Shown: positions 21,016 through 33,800 of the stretch, piece by piece
Layout: the number at the start of each line of letters is the position of its first letter
Numbering within the stretch: the stretch's first letter is position 1
Assembly (NCBI GenBank): GCA_029449245.1
Contig: JANATF010000020.1
Location: forward strand, 62,001 to 126,000
Direction of reading: 5' to 3'
Length of the DNA stretch: 64,000 nt
Source: Mortierella alpina
Lineage: Eukaryota > Mortierellomycota > Mortierellomycetes > Mortierellales > Mortierellaceae
Made by a program: the position numbers and the translations under genes
The notes under the pieces: model-generated
What the model saw: the letters and a program-made list of their open reading frames with translations, nothing else
The model's database searches: none
Told to the model about the DNA's origin: nothing

Positions 21016-24000
21016 ATGCCCAAACACAGCAGCAGTAGAAAGGCTGCTCCTCCTCCACCACAGGACCATAGGCACTCGTCAGAGTCAGGAGCCGAGGAAG
21101 ACCACGACGACCAAGACGACCACGACGACCAAGACGACGATCTCGACCAGGACCAGGACCAGGACGAGAGTCGCCCTCGGTTGAATGGCGGATCGGCTCC
21201 CATCAAGCGAAAGCGACTAACGCAGGCATGCGACCCCTGTCGCAAGAAAAAGATCAAGTGCGGTAAGTTTGCCTCCTTTTATTGGCTCACGGCGCATGAG
21301 TGGGACCCGAGGCAGAGGAAAACAACGAAGACATGGACGGCGGTGCGAACGAGGCACAGTGAGGAATGGCCATGGTGTTCATGGGTTCATGCGACCCTCT
21401 GCCCATTATTAGCACCCACCGGTGCATGGCTGTTGGATGTCCCCATGAGGTGCCTGACACCTCCCTTGGCCACTAGCTTGGGCTGTTACACCCAACCGCA
21501 TCCTCCATGTTTTTTATTCTCCTTTTCTCTCTCGTTGCTCACACCCACATGCCCACTCATCCACCCACCCACTCATTCTATCTATCTCTATCTCTATCTC
21601 TATCTCTCTCTCTCTCCATCTCCCTCCCTCCGGTGCCCATGTCTGTTTGGTACTCCGTCTCTTGCTCTATGACGGAAAATCGACGCAGATGGCCTCAAAC
21701 CCAGTTGCGCAAACTGCGCAAAGCTCAGTCTCAACTGCACGTACCTGCCATCCATGAAGAAACGCGGCCCGCGCCAGGGATACATCGAGTTACTCGAGAA
21801 GCGCCTCGACAAGATGGAAAAGATGCTCCAGCATGGCCCAAACGCCATCGACCCAGACTTGCTCGACGCAAAACTGCGAGGCGCATCCGATGGCGAAGGC
21901 GACGACCCTGACTCGTTTACGGGCGCGCGTACTGGCAAGCCTGAATCACTCTACTTTGGCGGTACCTCGGCTTTCTCGCACTACAACGATAGCAAAAAGA
22001 CGATGAACCACCCATTTTTCCAGGGCGATAAAATCCTCGCGGCCACCAACAACATGACCATGACCAAGACTAGGAGACCCATATACGGCATCAGGGACGA
22101 AATCCCCCGCAAGGATATCCTCGATCATCTCATCCAGCTCTTCTTCGACTCGGTTTACTTTCAGTTCCCCATCATCCATCCTGCCTCCTTCATGAAGCAG
22201 TATCGCGAGGGCAAAGTCTCGCCCAACCTTTTGAACGCCATGTGCGCAGGAGTCGCTCGGTTCTCGAACCACCCCGACGTCGCCACGACCCCCTCCTTCT
22301 TAGCTGGAGAGCCGTTTGCTACAAACGTTAGGGGATCGCTCATTGACGCGGTGGATGTGCCTTCAGTCTCCAATGTCCAGGCGCTCATTCTTTTGGCAAT
22401 GTACGAGTATGGTGCGGCAAGAGGCCCACGCGCTTGGATGTTTGGTGGTATGGCAATACGCATGGCACAGGAATTAGGATTGAATCGCGAGGACAGCAGC
22501 CCAGTCTTTTACCTCAAGGGTGATTGGGTGATGCGCGAGACGAGGCGGAGGGCGTTTTGGTCGTGTTTTGTTATGGACGTCCTCGCCTCTTCCTCATCAG
22601 GAAGACCAAGAATGATTGATCAGCGTGATTGCGAAGTGCTGTTGCCAAGTGAGGACAATGCCTGGCATGAGGCTCGACCCGTCGTGACCGAGATGTTGGA
22701 TGATGATCTGGACTCGGCTCCCAACAAAAGTTCCTCTACTGAACAGCAGCAACCAAGCTCAGAGACGAAGCAGCCTACATCCAATGACAAGAACACGGAC
22801 GACAGGTCGAATCCAGCATCCGATTCAGCGCCTGCGGGCAACAATGGCTCTGATAGCAGTACTGCAGAGCCACACACAGCAGAGCAGGCTAACCAAAGTG
22901 ATGACTTTCAGTCAGGTCATAGCCTCAGCTCGTTCGCGTATCTGATCCGCATCCTGGCGGTCCTTGGCAAAGTCTCACAGTACGTCAACCGACCACGGAC
23001 CAAGAATTCGATTCCGCCCAATGAACCGGGCTCCGAGTTTGCTATCATTGATGCGGCTCTCAAAGCCTGGCTGAACTCGGTCCCGCCACATCTCCAGTAC
23101 TCTCAGACCAATGCTCGGATGCTCAAAGACCGCAGCGAAGGATCCCTTATCGTGTTTATGCATGTCCTCTACCACACCTCAGTCGTCCTGCTCCATCGGC
23201 CCATCCTCGCTGCTGATAAGACCAGCTTTCCTATGGACTCTAATTTTGTGGAAACCTCGATTGCGCGTTGTGCAGAGGCTGCTGGCAACGTCTCGGACGT
23301 ACTAGACTTTGTCAGCGCCCAGAATTGCCCGCCTCGAGTGTATATTTCTTCGTTCTTTGCTTATCCAGTCTTCACGACGGCTACCATGTAAGTGTTCAAC
23401 CTTCAAAATATGTGCTTCTTCGCTTCTTTTTTCCCCCTTTTTTTAACAACTTATTTGGATGATCTAGACACATCACAAATGCATTTGCGCAGGATCCAGC
23501 AGTGGCTGCAAAAGCTCGACGGAACTTGAGCACCCATGTTAGGGTTCTTCAGACCATGAAGACGTATTGGGCCATGGCGGACAAGTTCTTTTATATCATT
23601 CGCGACCTGTACTCGATCCAGTCCAAGATCAGCTCCTCGGCTGCGAACGGAGGTATCATTGTGCCCCAAGTCGTGTCGCATAACGCTCACGATGATGAAG
23701 ACTATCCGAACGGTCATTGTAAAGCAGCAAAGGCTGCTGAGATCGAGCGCGGCCGTGGCAATGGGTCAGGCAAGGACAAGCAGGAGGTAACACGGCATGA
23801 ACTGGATGGCCTTGGGGCAGCGCCTCGGATGGTGATCAACAGCAAACTAGCCTCTATTAGCTCGTTCTTGAAGAGCGACTCGGGACTAATTGCGCTTTGG
23901 AGGCGTGCTACGGAGATGCAGGTTATTGACAAGGCGAATCAGGAAAAGAAGAAGGCGACGTTGGCTGAGCCGTCAGTCCAGAAGTCTCTAGCTCAGTCTA

Positions 24001-25844
24001 TCAAAGCGCAAGGGGAGATCGAACCGAGCACAGAAGGGGTGGAGCAACGAGAGCAGCGAATTCGAATGAACGATCTGGAGATACAGGAAATCAACCAGGA
24101 GTTTGAGCGACAGTGGAAATCAAAGATGCTGGCTGAACAGCAGCAGCAGCAAGAAGATAGCGCTGGCGCCACATTGGTCTCTGCAGAACAGTATCGCAGT
24201 GACCCTGGTCAGGGGCGGAAAGAGGAGCAGCTCAATCTGGATAAGCGCCAGACAGAACGTGATGATCTGTCGAACCCACGAGCCACAAAATTGCCCAGGA
24301 CGGCCCAGCCTGCTCCCGCTGCTTCACAGGGGCAAGCGCGGCCACACAGCAACCGCAAGCACCGTTCCGGCTCCAACTCGAACACCTCGATGGACGGAGA
24401 TGCTACCGCTAGGAAAACCAGTTCAACAACGGCAGCATGGACAGGACAACCAGGACAGCCTATTTACCATGCGGACGCGAGTTCGAACGCTACTGAAGGA
24501 AATGTGGCGTACGACCATACCTTGATGCAACGGCCCCAGCTCCAGGAGTTTCAGAGTCAACAGACATTTGTCATGCAGCCCATGCTCGCCCAGCCTCCAG
24601 CACCTGGTGCGGTAGACCTTACGCAGACAAATGAGGTGAACCAACACCTGCTGAATGTTTATTCGCAGCAGCGCCAGCAACAGGAGGCGTTCTCGCGCAC
24701 CATCGAGATGCGACAGAATGCAAACATTCAGAGGCAACAGCAACATCTCCAGCAGCAACAGCAACAGGCACCTGTAGAATCGTCCCTTGCCTTTGGTCCA
24801 CCGGGTGGTGGTGGGTTCACACCGGCTCCCTCGGCCTATCTAACGTCCTCGGTCGCATCTATACCGCCACAAGTTCGAGCAAATCACTTTCAGTCCCAGC
24901 AGCAGCAGCAGCAGCAACAGCAAGGACAACAAGCATTGTTTGCAGGAACTACGTTCGCTGGCCCTCCACTGGTCTATGGCAGCAGCTACAGTCATCAACA
25001 AGCACCACGAGTTCAGACGGAGCCCATCGACTCTATATTTGACTTTGCAATGCCCTTGGGTGATCTGAATTTCCTCTCCAGTTCATTCCAAATGACGCCC
25101 ATGATGATACAGGAGGCCAACAATGGTCGCGGCAGTACCATGGAGAGTTATCCTGGTAGTGCGACCACACACTCGCGTGGCATACCCGGCTTGTCCTCAG
25201 CCATACCGACCTCGGGTATTCAACCGCAGCAGCCGCAGCCATCACAGCAACCGCCGCGATCACAGCGACCTCAACAACGCGCTCGAGCGGGGTCTGCCAC
25301 GTCGTCTACCTCTGCTATGAGCCCTGTCCCTTCAGCCACAGCCTCTAGCCCTGCTACACCCGCAGTTTCCGGATCCCTGATGATGGCGGGGGCTCAGGGA
25401 GGTACGGCTGGACCCACGGACCTGACGCCCGCGTCCGCACAAGCACGGGACCCCTCGCTCTCCAAGAGCCCCTCGGCGAACGCGGCGCAAGAGATCTCTC
25501 CCGGACTGCACTCGTTTATGATGTCGGATGAGGCGTTTTCTGAGATGCAATCGACTCCCGACTCCCTGATCCGATACCTTCAGCATCATCATCAACAACA
25601 GCAACGGCAGGAGCAACAGTGGCAGCAGCAAGACATGCAGCCATTGTTGAACCAGCAAAACTCGCTCATCTATGACGACTACTTTCAGTGGAGTCAACTC
25701 TTACCCGGTGCCGCCAGCATGGCGGCGCATCCTTATCAACAACAGCAACAGCAGCAACAGCATCTCTCACAGCAGCAGCAGCAGCAGTCATTAGGCATGG
25801 ACTTGGATCCTGCCAGAGCCACACATTCCTCCATACCGTCATAG
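21016..25844 (+). CDS. Zn2Cys6 fungal-specific transcription factor with Gln-rich C-terminal half
   Basis: Exons 21016-21262, 21689-23387 and 23468-25844 give 1440 aa. The zinc cluster is split by intron 1: Cys72, Cys75 and Cys82 lie before it and Cys89, Cys92 and Cys99 after it, in the canonical C-x2-C-x6-C-x6-C-x2-C-x6-C pattern. A short coiled coil (YIELLEKRLDKMEKMLQ) follows. A fungal-specific transcription factor middle-homology domain lies at roughly residues 185-360 (ILDHLIQLFFDSVYFQFPIIHPASF, then GGMAIRMAQELGLNRED, then RRRAFWSCFVMD). An Asp/Gln tract precedes the cluster, and the last 600 residues are Gln-, Ser- and Pro-rich, as in activation domains. Probably a nuclear activator; regulon unknown. 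Confidence 0.88.
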
Positions 25845-26011
25845 TAGTCTTACCGCATTTTTTTTGCTGAACTTCCTTGTATCATAGTCACACACAACTA
25901 AAGAAACGAAAAAAAAAGAAAGAAAAGAGAGCACGCATGCATCGACGGTTGTATTGCGATTACGAACAACAAGCACTGCTATATATCCCGTTCTCGTCCT
26001 CGTCCTTGTCC

Positions 26012-28965
26012 TCAGTATCGGACACCCTGTTCAAGAGAACAAACGAGACAGAGGAAAAGTAGATCAGTACCGTGCTTTCAGCCGATATTCGCGTTTTCTT
26101 ATGCTTCATGCTTTTCTTACCTGGACAACTTCAGGCCAAGTCTCGCGGATTCTCTCAAAGAGTTCTAATAGAAATAAGAAAGAAAAGGTGTGAATAATCG
26201 TCGAGCATCATCAAGAGACATTTCTCAAGACATCCAAGTGGTCCATCAGTCCTTCAAGCATTCATTCATCCATCACGATCGTTTACCTGGCTTTGTTCTG
26301 GCCAAGGCAGCAGGGTCTTCTGCCAGGCAGACAAAAGTCGTCACTACACCGCTGTCAATCACCGTGCCGATGGTGAAGCAGATCTGCAATCCCATGACAA
26401 AGCCCATAATGACCATCACGATCGTCAAGTCGCCCGCCTGATTAAAGTCTGGCTTGGCCAGGATGAGGTACAGATAACTCGCCAGTCCCGAGAGCACTCC
26501 CGAGAGAATCGCAGCCATGCTCCAGACGTTTCCAATGAGGTTGTCGTTGATGATCTGCTCCACGCCACGGTCCTTGATGATGGTCCACGTGTCCTTGGCG
26601 GCCTGAATGTATCCCTTTCCGTAGATGGCCACCTGTGCGAACGCATACTTGTTGACAAACTCTGCAAGGCCCTGGATACAGGCCAGCAGGCAGTCGATCA
26701 AACACGCCACAAACGCCATGATGCCGTCACTGTCGCCCCTGGCCATGTTGGCAATCGCGCGCAGGGTCTGAATGATGGCAATGATCAGTGAGCCGAAACA
26801 GATGCTTCCGATCGAGGTGGTGCAGGCACGCTTCAAGCTCTCGATCGTGGGTGATTTGGACATGCCCTGAGCCGACCCAGCCATGAAGTAGTAGGTCGCA
26901 TAGACACCACAGACAGTTGTGTGCACAATGTTGGCCATGACCTGGGACGTCCAGTAGAACGAAAAGAAGCAGAAGACGATCAAGACCTTGAGCTTTGTAG
27001 GGGTGGTGTTGGTCGCTGGTTCGTAGTAGAGCTCGTAGGTTCCTGCAATGACCGTCATGAAGTAGACGCTGTACGCGATCTGCATGAACAAGCCAAGGAA
27101 CGCCAGCGCAAATGTGGCTGGGTAGCTCCTGGAGATCGAGGTCACTGTCTGCAACATCACACTAGCAAGCATGATATGGAGCAGATGGTATACATGTAAA
27201 CCGGTTAGTAAAAAAAAAATCGTATGTGTCGATTTCTTTTTCCGCGTATGCGACATTACGAATATCTCATAATGTAAACTGGCGAAGGTTATTCCGAACG
27301 ATGCTGTGACACGAGCAATCGAGTAAAAAATAGCCCACACTTTAGGTGAGCATCTCTGGAGTTCCGTAGAAACCCCTCCCCCCCCAAAAGGCTGCTGCAA
27401 TGTAGAAGAGGTAGGAATAATAGGCACGGCAAGCAACAGCTCTTTTCCTTCCAAAGAAGGCTTGCCATTAGTGCTAGGTGGGTGATGGACAGTATCGCGC
27501 CACAAGTGCGGGTGCAAAAGAATAGGAGCGGTGGACAAGTCCAACCGCTCAAAGAGGCCTCGATGGGTGGCACAATTAACTCTAACGTCAAAATTGGACA
27601 CAAGGCAATGACCCGAGAACACACACTCGTTCCTTGTCCTTGCCCTCTTTGAGTTTCCTCCAGCCTCTTTGGCTAGTGACACTCTGCACTATCCAAAGCC
27701 AGACCACCTGTAAAGTGAGGCATACAGCAATACTGTAGGGTGATGATCAGACCAGCTCCGTGATCCTGTTGTAAGGTTCTGGGCTGTGTTGGCTGTGGTG
27801 ACGACAGTCGAGCGCGGTTCGAACCGACGTGCGTAGTGTCTCAGTCGACTGCATTCGTTGTTGTCTGGTCGAATGTAGACTCCAATCAACCCAGGATCCT
27901 CTATCCCAGTGTGGGCTCCCTGGTGTGTGCTGACTCTGGCTGAGATTACTGCTCCGAAATCCTGTCTCCTGATCAAGGCGCCGGTCCAGAACTCTGGGAT
28001 ACACCATAATACAGTAACCAGCTGTAAGGACCACTTACGTTGCAAATGGAATCCGGCTCTTCCACCTAATACACCAAACATCAAACACCAAAATAAGATA
28101 CACCGAGGCAGGAGGTCAGACGTCTAGTTGAGGGCGCAGGGACCAAAGTGACTAGCGGATCCGCTGAAGTGAGACGATGCAAAACGCGATCCATACCAGA
28201 ACCACATCATGGCGTAGAGTACTGCAAAGACCATGCTGATGACACCGACCAAGAAAAATCGCCGGTACAGGTAGTACGCAGCTACGGCAAAGTAGAGAAT
28301 GATGCTCAGGGCGAAGGTGACCTTGCACGTAGTAAGCGGGAGAAGCATTATTAGCCCTGTCATGTTTCAATGATCCTTGTTCTTGGCTGCATGATGAAGC
28401 CGATCATCCATGTGAATTCGCATCAAAAGTCTGAAAGTACGGGAGTGACAGGGAGGGACGAGGTCATAGTTCTCACCTTGATCACCATGCGCGGGAAGGC
28501 CTGGGTGAGGAAGAAGTAGACGACAGAAAAGATGGCGCCAATGGCGATCGAGAGGAAGAGCGTGATCAAACCGGCGGTCGAGAACAAGCCCGAGCTGCGG
28601 GTTCCCCCACTGCGGCCGTCCTTGACCTGGACGATGGCAAAGTACGAGAGCACGACAAAGGCAGCGAGCTGGACCAAGAAGAGGAGCAAGGCCCAGAGAT
28701 CGTTGTACTTTGGCTTTGGGTTGAACTTTGTGGGCAGGCCCGTGTCTGGGTTGATGGTGCCGTCATAGCTGGGCGGCATGACGCCGGTCATGGGCTGGCC
28801 TTGGGGCGCAAAGTGCTGTTGCTGCTGGGGGTGGGGATTCGGCTGCAGGCCCCATTGCTGCTGCTGCTGCAGGGGCTGGTACTGGGGCTGTGGTTGTGCG
28901 CCATACGGGAACGGCGGCTGCTGTGGTGGTGGGTACTGCTGCTGTGGCGGGTAGTAGTTGGCCAT
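26012..28965 (-). CDS. PNS1: choline-transporter-like SLC44 family protein (PNS1)
   Basis: Six exons, 28965-28477, 28321-28197, 28065-28039 (27 nt), 27161-26287, 26164-26121 and 26026-26012, give 524 aa. The N-terminus is a cytosolic Pro/Gln/Tyr-rich tail. Then FNPKPKYNDLWALLLFL opens the first membrane helix, a PNS1 hallmark. About ten hydrophobic segments follow. The second half carries family motifs SIGSICFGSLIIAIIQTLR, VNKYAFAQVAIYGKGYIQAAKDTW and INDNLIGNV. The 27-nt exon supplies W-K-S-R-I-P-F-A between helices and is needed to restore frame and motif. The last two exons are inferred from splice consensus and a typical VVQGV-type ending. The family transports choline in animals; fungal substrates are uncertain. 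Confidence 0.85.
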
Positions 28966-29292
28966 GGCTGGCTGTGTGTGGGGGTGGATGTGCGCTGTGG
29001 CTATGGAGCAGGGGAACGCAGCAGGCGAGTGAAGACAGACAGCGAAAGAGAGAGAGTGTGTGTGTGTGTGTGTGGAGTGGAGAAGCAAAGCGAAGAAGAG
29101 AAGAAGAGACGAAAGAAGAAAGCAGCAGACAAGTCTAAAAAAGAGGTTTTGCTCAAAGTAGTCAGGGGGAGCCCAAGCTCAGTCTGTCCATTTATTTTCG
29201 GGCCAGTGGGTCTCAGCCCATGCGCCACATACGTCCTCATACTTCCTCATACTTCCTCATACTTCGGGACTTGCTCGGACTTGCAACATAGG
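28966..29292. other. intergenic upstream of PNS1
   Basis: About 330 nt between the PNS1 start and the stop of the Gemin6-like gene on the same strand. It has a (GT)n run near 29058-29073 and a tandem CATACTTCCT-like repeat at about 29237-29262. No gene seen. Confidence 0.5.
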
Positions 29293-30114
29293 TTACGTCG
29301 TGGCTCTGCTGCCTTCCTGCATCTCCTGGATCATCCCTCTGACGCGCTCACGCACGACTCGGTTGTCGCAGTCGATCGACGACGCACTGTACGGAGGGCG
29401 CACATGGGCGCAGTTCAGGATGTGCACCACCGCATCGTCCTCTGTGGTCTCCACAGGAATCCGCTTCTATTCCCACCGTGGCACACAGGCAAAAGGCGAT
29501 CTTGTTCAGCAACGCATGTCCACAAAAAAAACAACCATCACTCCGAGACAAAGCACACCCTCTTTCTCACTCACCGATTGCAGCAAGGCCACCAGCCTGT
29601 ACTTTCGTGCCTTGGTTTCCTCAGGGCTGCCAAGGTTCGACAGCACACGCGCCAAGGAGTCCATCTCCTGCAGCGTTAGTCTGTCTGAGGCACATGTGTC
29701 TATTCAGAAACGAAAATGGACGTTGGCTAGTTAGCCAGCTGGAATGGGCAAACACCCGTCACCCGTCGGATCAAGTGGCGCGTTGATCCCCTTACCGATA
29801 CAAAAGTCTTTGACAGCCTGTCGAGACACCGCCACCATCGACTGAGCAATCCTCTTGCGAAAGTCCTGCTTCTCTGCTTCGGCTGCGTTGTCCAAGGGCG
29901 GCTTTATCTGGCTTTGCTCTGAGGACTGCTGCTGTTCGCGCGACTCTTCTGGATCCTTCAACTGAAGAATGAGTAGTGTCTCTGTCTCTGGATCGACATT
30001 GTACAGGTAGCCAGAGTATGTCTTGCCATTAAGCAATGTCGCGTGGCACGGTGTCCCCAGCTGGGTGTAGATGTCCCTGAGATTGGATCCAAAGAAGCGC
30101 CATGCCTGTGCCAT
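29293..30114 (-). CDS. Gemin6-like Sm-fold protein (SMN complex)
   Basis: Three exons, 30114-29796, 29699-29575 and 29466-29293, give 205 aa. The N-terminus (MAQAWRFF, then CHATLLNGKTYSGYLYNVDPETETLLIL) looks like an Sm-like strand set with the G-x-L-x-x-x-D-P turn of Gemin6. A Gln/Ser-rich acidic linker and a helical stretch come next. The last 60 residues (KYRLVALLQSKRIPVETTED, then HVRPPYSASSIDCDNRVVRERVRGMIQ) align in order with the Gemin6 C-terminal domain: short helix, I-P-V/I-T-E, a strand, then PPY, C-x-S/D-N and a final helix. In animals Gemin6 pairs with Gemin7 in the SMN complex that loads Sm rings on snRNAs. The alternative is another Sm-like protein. Start chosen at the ATG before WRFFGSNL. 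Confidence 0.62.
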
Positions 30115-30863
30115 AGAGCTAATGTGCAATAGAGGATGCAAACAAGTTGCAAATCCAGAGTGGAAAAAAGGGTATGGATTGATATCCAACCTCCATAAAT
30201 TCAAGAGTTTGCCCTCATCATGCTGTCATATGCTTTCTTTTTCGCGTCTCTTTGACGTTATCGCTTTTTTTTTTGGGCCACCCGCTGGGACCATGACGAG
30301 AATGCTTGGAGCCGCCTGACGAGGGAGCTGGTCATCCCATCGTCAAGTGCGCTGGCGAGATCTGGGCCAGCAGAGGTGGAGCATTCAGACACAGACCCAA
30401 CTGGCACCCCTACAGGACGCGATAAGACTACTCGCCATTGTTTTCTTTAACCATATAAGCAGCAGCCCATCTTTTGTCCTTTCCTTCTTCTCTCTCTTCT
30501 CTTTCCTCTACATCCCCTTACACCCTCTCCTTCACTCTTTTTTTACACACAGTCGCATCGCAACCCCTTTTTCGTTTTCGTGTCCTTCCTCTCTTCTTTG
30601 TTTTCTACCCAGATCCCGTATTGGCACTGATTCTTTGTCCACGCTTGGCCCGACCATCGTATCCAGCACCACACGGAGAACGCGCTCCAAGCAAGCAACC
30701 TCCTAGCTTTTTTCTCTCTCGCGCTCTCTTCCTTTGTTCTTGTCTGCTGCAGCAATAGCTTTGTACTGTACATAGCCCTCTCCTTTGGCTTTTTTCTCCA
30801 GCTTTGACTCTTTGCCCAGACGCTGTTGCATTCAGTCCATTCGCCAGTCCATCACGCATCGCC
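30115..30863. promoter_or_regulatory. divergent promoter region, Gemin6-like / helical protein
   Basis: About 750 bp. The side facing the helical-protein gene is strongly pyrimidine-rich (30470-30600 and 30700-30800). No supportable gene. Confidence 0.45.
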
Positions 30864-33800
30864 ATGGCTTCGGGAAAGCAAAAACGAGTCGGCGCCGCAA
30901 GAACCAACAGTGTAAGTGCTCGAAGGCAGCTCCCTTGACCGAGCCTACTATTACACTGGCTCGCGGGGTGGACAAGAAAAGGGAGCACAGCAAGCTTTTT
31001 TTTTATCCCTATGGCAGTGAGACCGACGGCTTTTTGGACGAGTGAGGACCACGACACAAAGATGACACACGAGCCGAGTCGAATTGGCGCGTGCGCATTA
31101 AATACCTATTACATAACCTGGACAACAACGTTCTCACACTTTCTCGCTCTTTCTCTTTCTCCTCCCACTCTCCTTCTCCCTCTCGCTCACACTTCCTCAC
31201 CCAAATACAACGCTTTCGCCTATTAGACCTCGCCGACCTCCAGTCCGCCAATGCCGCCTGCACCCACTTTGGCTCAGAATCGCGGGTCGGCCTCACCCCG
31301 CCACACGAAGGCCGACCTCGCACCTGCGCCCTCGCCGTCCGCTGCCGTTACAGGATCGGCCTCTAGGGCAGCACCTCCTCCAAGAACACGGTCAAGCAAA
31401 GGAAATAGCAGCAACAACAGCGGCATCCATCTGAGCCAGGCCCCGCCAGCACCTGCCACGCCTGGTGCTTATGTCCATGCCTCGCTTCAGTCACACCAGC
31501 CTCGCCCGAAGCGCTTCCGTCGATGGGTCGCTCGTATTTTCCTCCTGTATCTCAGCTACACATTTTTCTTTGTCTGCCCAAACCTGCCTGACCCAAAATC
31601 GGACATGGTCTGCAATGGCATCATCAAGGCACAGAACTGGCTGCGACCTTACTCGGAGCCTGTGGCAGAGAAATTGGACGAGACCTACCGCACGTATGCA
31701 GAGCCGTATGTCGATCAGTACGGCCGCCCACTCTACAAGCAAGGTCACAAGTACTACTTTAATGTTGCCCACCCGGCCTTGAAGACCACCTCGGCCAAGG
31801 CAAAGGAAAGCTACTACCACTATGTGCACCCCCACGTCAACAAAGCGTACCAGACTGTCTACACCGATGATGTCAAGGCTCATGTTCACCGCGCCCAGAC
31901 CGCGTTCAATGGGTATCAGAAGCAAGCCCAGGAGCACGTCCACCATTTAAAGAAAAAGTCCAAGGAAGCCAACGACCACGTCTGGCATCTGCACTCGACC
32001 CATGTGCAACCCGTCATCCAAAAGGTCTCGCCTCACGCCAAGGTTGCATGGGATAAGGTATCGTTCGGTACTCAAAAGACCTATGACACTGCCCGAGTCC
32101 ACTACATGAAGCACATCAACCCTTATGCGGAGCAGTCGATCGCACTCATTTGGGATGCCGCCATCAATGCCAAGGATGCCTTTGCTAAACACACGGACGA
32201 GATCTGGGGTACGCAGTTCAGCAAGAAGTCCGTCCACGACAAATCTGGACGCGCCGCACGTCGCACCACCGAGAAGGTCAAGAAGGCCAAACAGCAAGCG
32301 CAGGCTGATGCTAAGCACGCCAAAGCCGATGCAGACGCCCATGCGGAGAGCCTCAAGGACACGCTGTTGAAGAAGGCGGCCAATGCCCAAAAGATGGCGG
32401 AGGAGTATGCAGAGGGAATCAAGGCAGCTGTACGCGGTCAAGCCCATGAGGTCAAGAAGGCAGCTGATCATCACGCCAAGGAGGTGCCTAAGCCTGAGGA
32501 AATCAAGGTTGCTGCCGCCGAGAAAGGGAAGGGCGCTCAGAGAAAGGCCGGGGAGTTCATCGAGCATCTGAGTGAGACTATGATCAAGAAAGCGCACGAT
32601 GCGCAAAAGATTGTCGGTGACGAGGCAGAGTACCTGAAGAAGCTGAGTGACGAGACGGTGGAGGAGGCCGGTAAGGTATCTGAGCAGATCAAGAAGGCCA
32701 TGATCGAGAAGGCGCGCGAGGCGCAAGAGGCTGTGGCCCGACAGGCAGAAAACATCAAGGAAAAGGTTGTGGGAGCAGGGCATGACGCTAAAGTGTCCAC
32801 GGACAAGGAGACGGCGCGCATCGCCAAGGCCGCGCTTGAGCAGAAGGAAAAGCTGGAGAAGCTCGCCAAGCAGGAAGCGGCCGCTTTGAAGCTTGCGGCC
32901 CTGCAAAAGGAGAAGGAGGCACGCAAGGCAGCCGGAGATGCGTCTCACAAGGCCCAGAAATCGTTTGATGCTGCAGGACAAGAAGCTGAGAACATCAAGG
33001 CCAAGGTGGCTCAAACCGGGCAAAATGCCCAGAAGGCAGCTCAGGACTACGTGGACGACGTCAAGCATTCCGCGCAGGAAAACTCCAAGAATGCCAAGGA
33101 GAAGGTCCAGGAACAGGCTGAGAAGCTTGGCCGGACGGCTGACCAAGTCGTGAAGGACGGCAAGGAGCACATTGAGAACCAGAAGGACAACGCCGGCAAG
33201 GTCAAGGATCAAGTTGTAAAGAAAGCCAAGGATACTGCGGACCAAGCTGCACAGGCCAAGGAGAAGGCTAAGCACAGGATGCATGATGCCCACACTGCCT
33301 CCAAGGCCTCCCTTGCTGCCATGCTGGCTGGTATTGAGGCCTCGTTTGGCAAGTTTTACGACTATGAGGACGCAGAAACCAAGAATCTTTGGGCCAAGCT
33401 TCAGAACGCCATCGATGAGCACATTGAGAGTGCGAAAAAGTCTGCAGGTGATCTAGAGAAGGCGAACCGCGAAGCCTACGAGACGTTCGAGTCGTATGTT
33501 CGGGACTGGCGCAACCAAGGAGGCGATCTCGAGGAGCGACTTGCTCAGCTCCATCGACGATCGGTGGAGTCAATCAAGCAGATTGGCCTAAAGGCTGAGG
33601 AGGGTCAGGGTGCAGCCAAATCCAAGGCCAAGGTCCTGTCCAACAACGTCGAGGTATACCTTTCGGGTTTGCGAGACTTTTTAATGGATCGACTGGCAGC
33701 CTCTAAGGAGACGGTGGCCTCGGAACTGAGCGTCTTCAAGGATACGAGCAGCAAGGATGACGAGAAGACTGTGCAGGGTAAGCTGGCAGAGCTGGAGAAG

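Noticed and set aside
27162-27682. upstream extension of the PNS1 exon 3 frame and nearby ORFs (27689-28084)
   Set aside because: They lie within the 877-nt intron; translated sequence has no SLC44 features, while the 27-nt exon restores the motif.
27815-27826. palindrome CGGTTCGAACCG resembling a tRNA T-arm
   Set aside because: Flanks on either strand do not form a five-pair T stem, and no D-arm, anticodon arm or acceptor stem can be folded around it.
31947-33422. 491-codon minus-strand ORF, Leu-rich and hydrophobic
   Set aside because: It is antisense to the Lys/Glu/Ala-rich helical protein; AAG/GAG codons read backwards as CTT/CTC (Leu). A compositional shadow, not a membrane protein.
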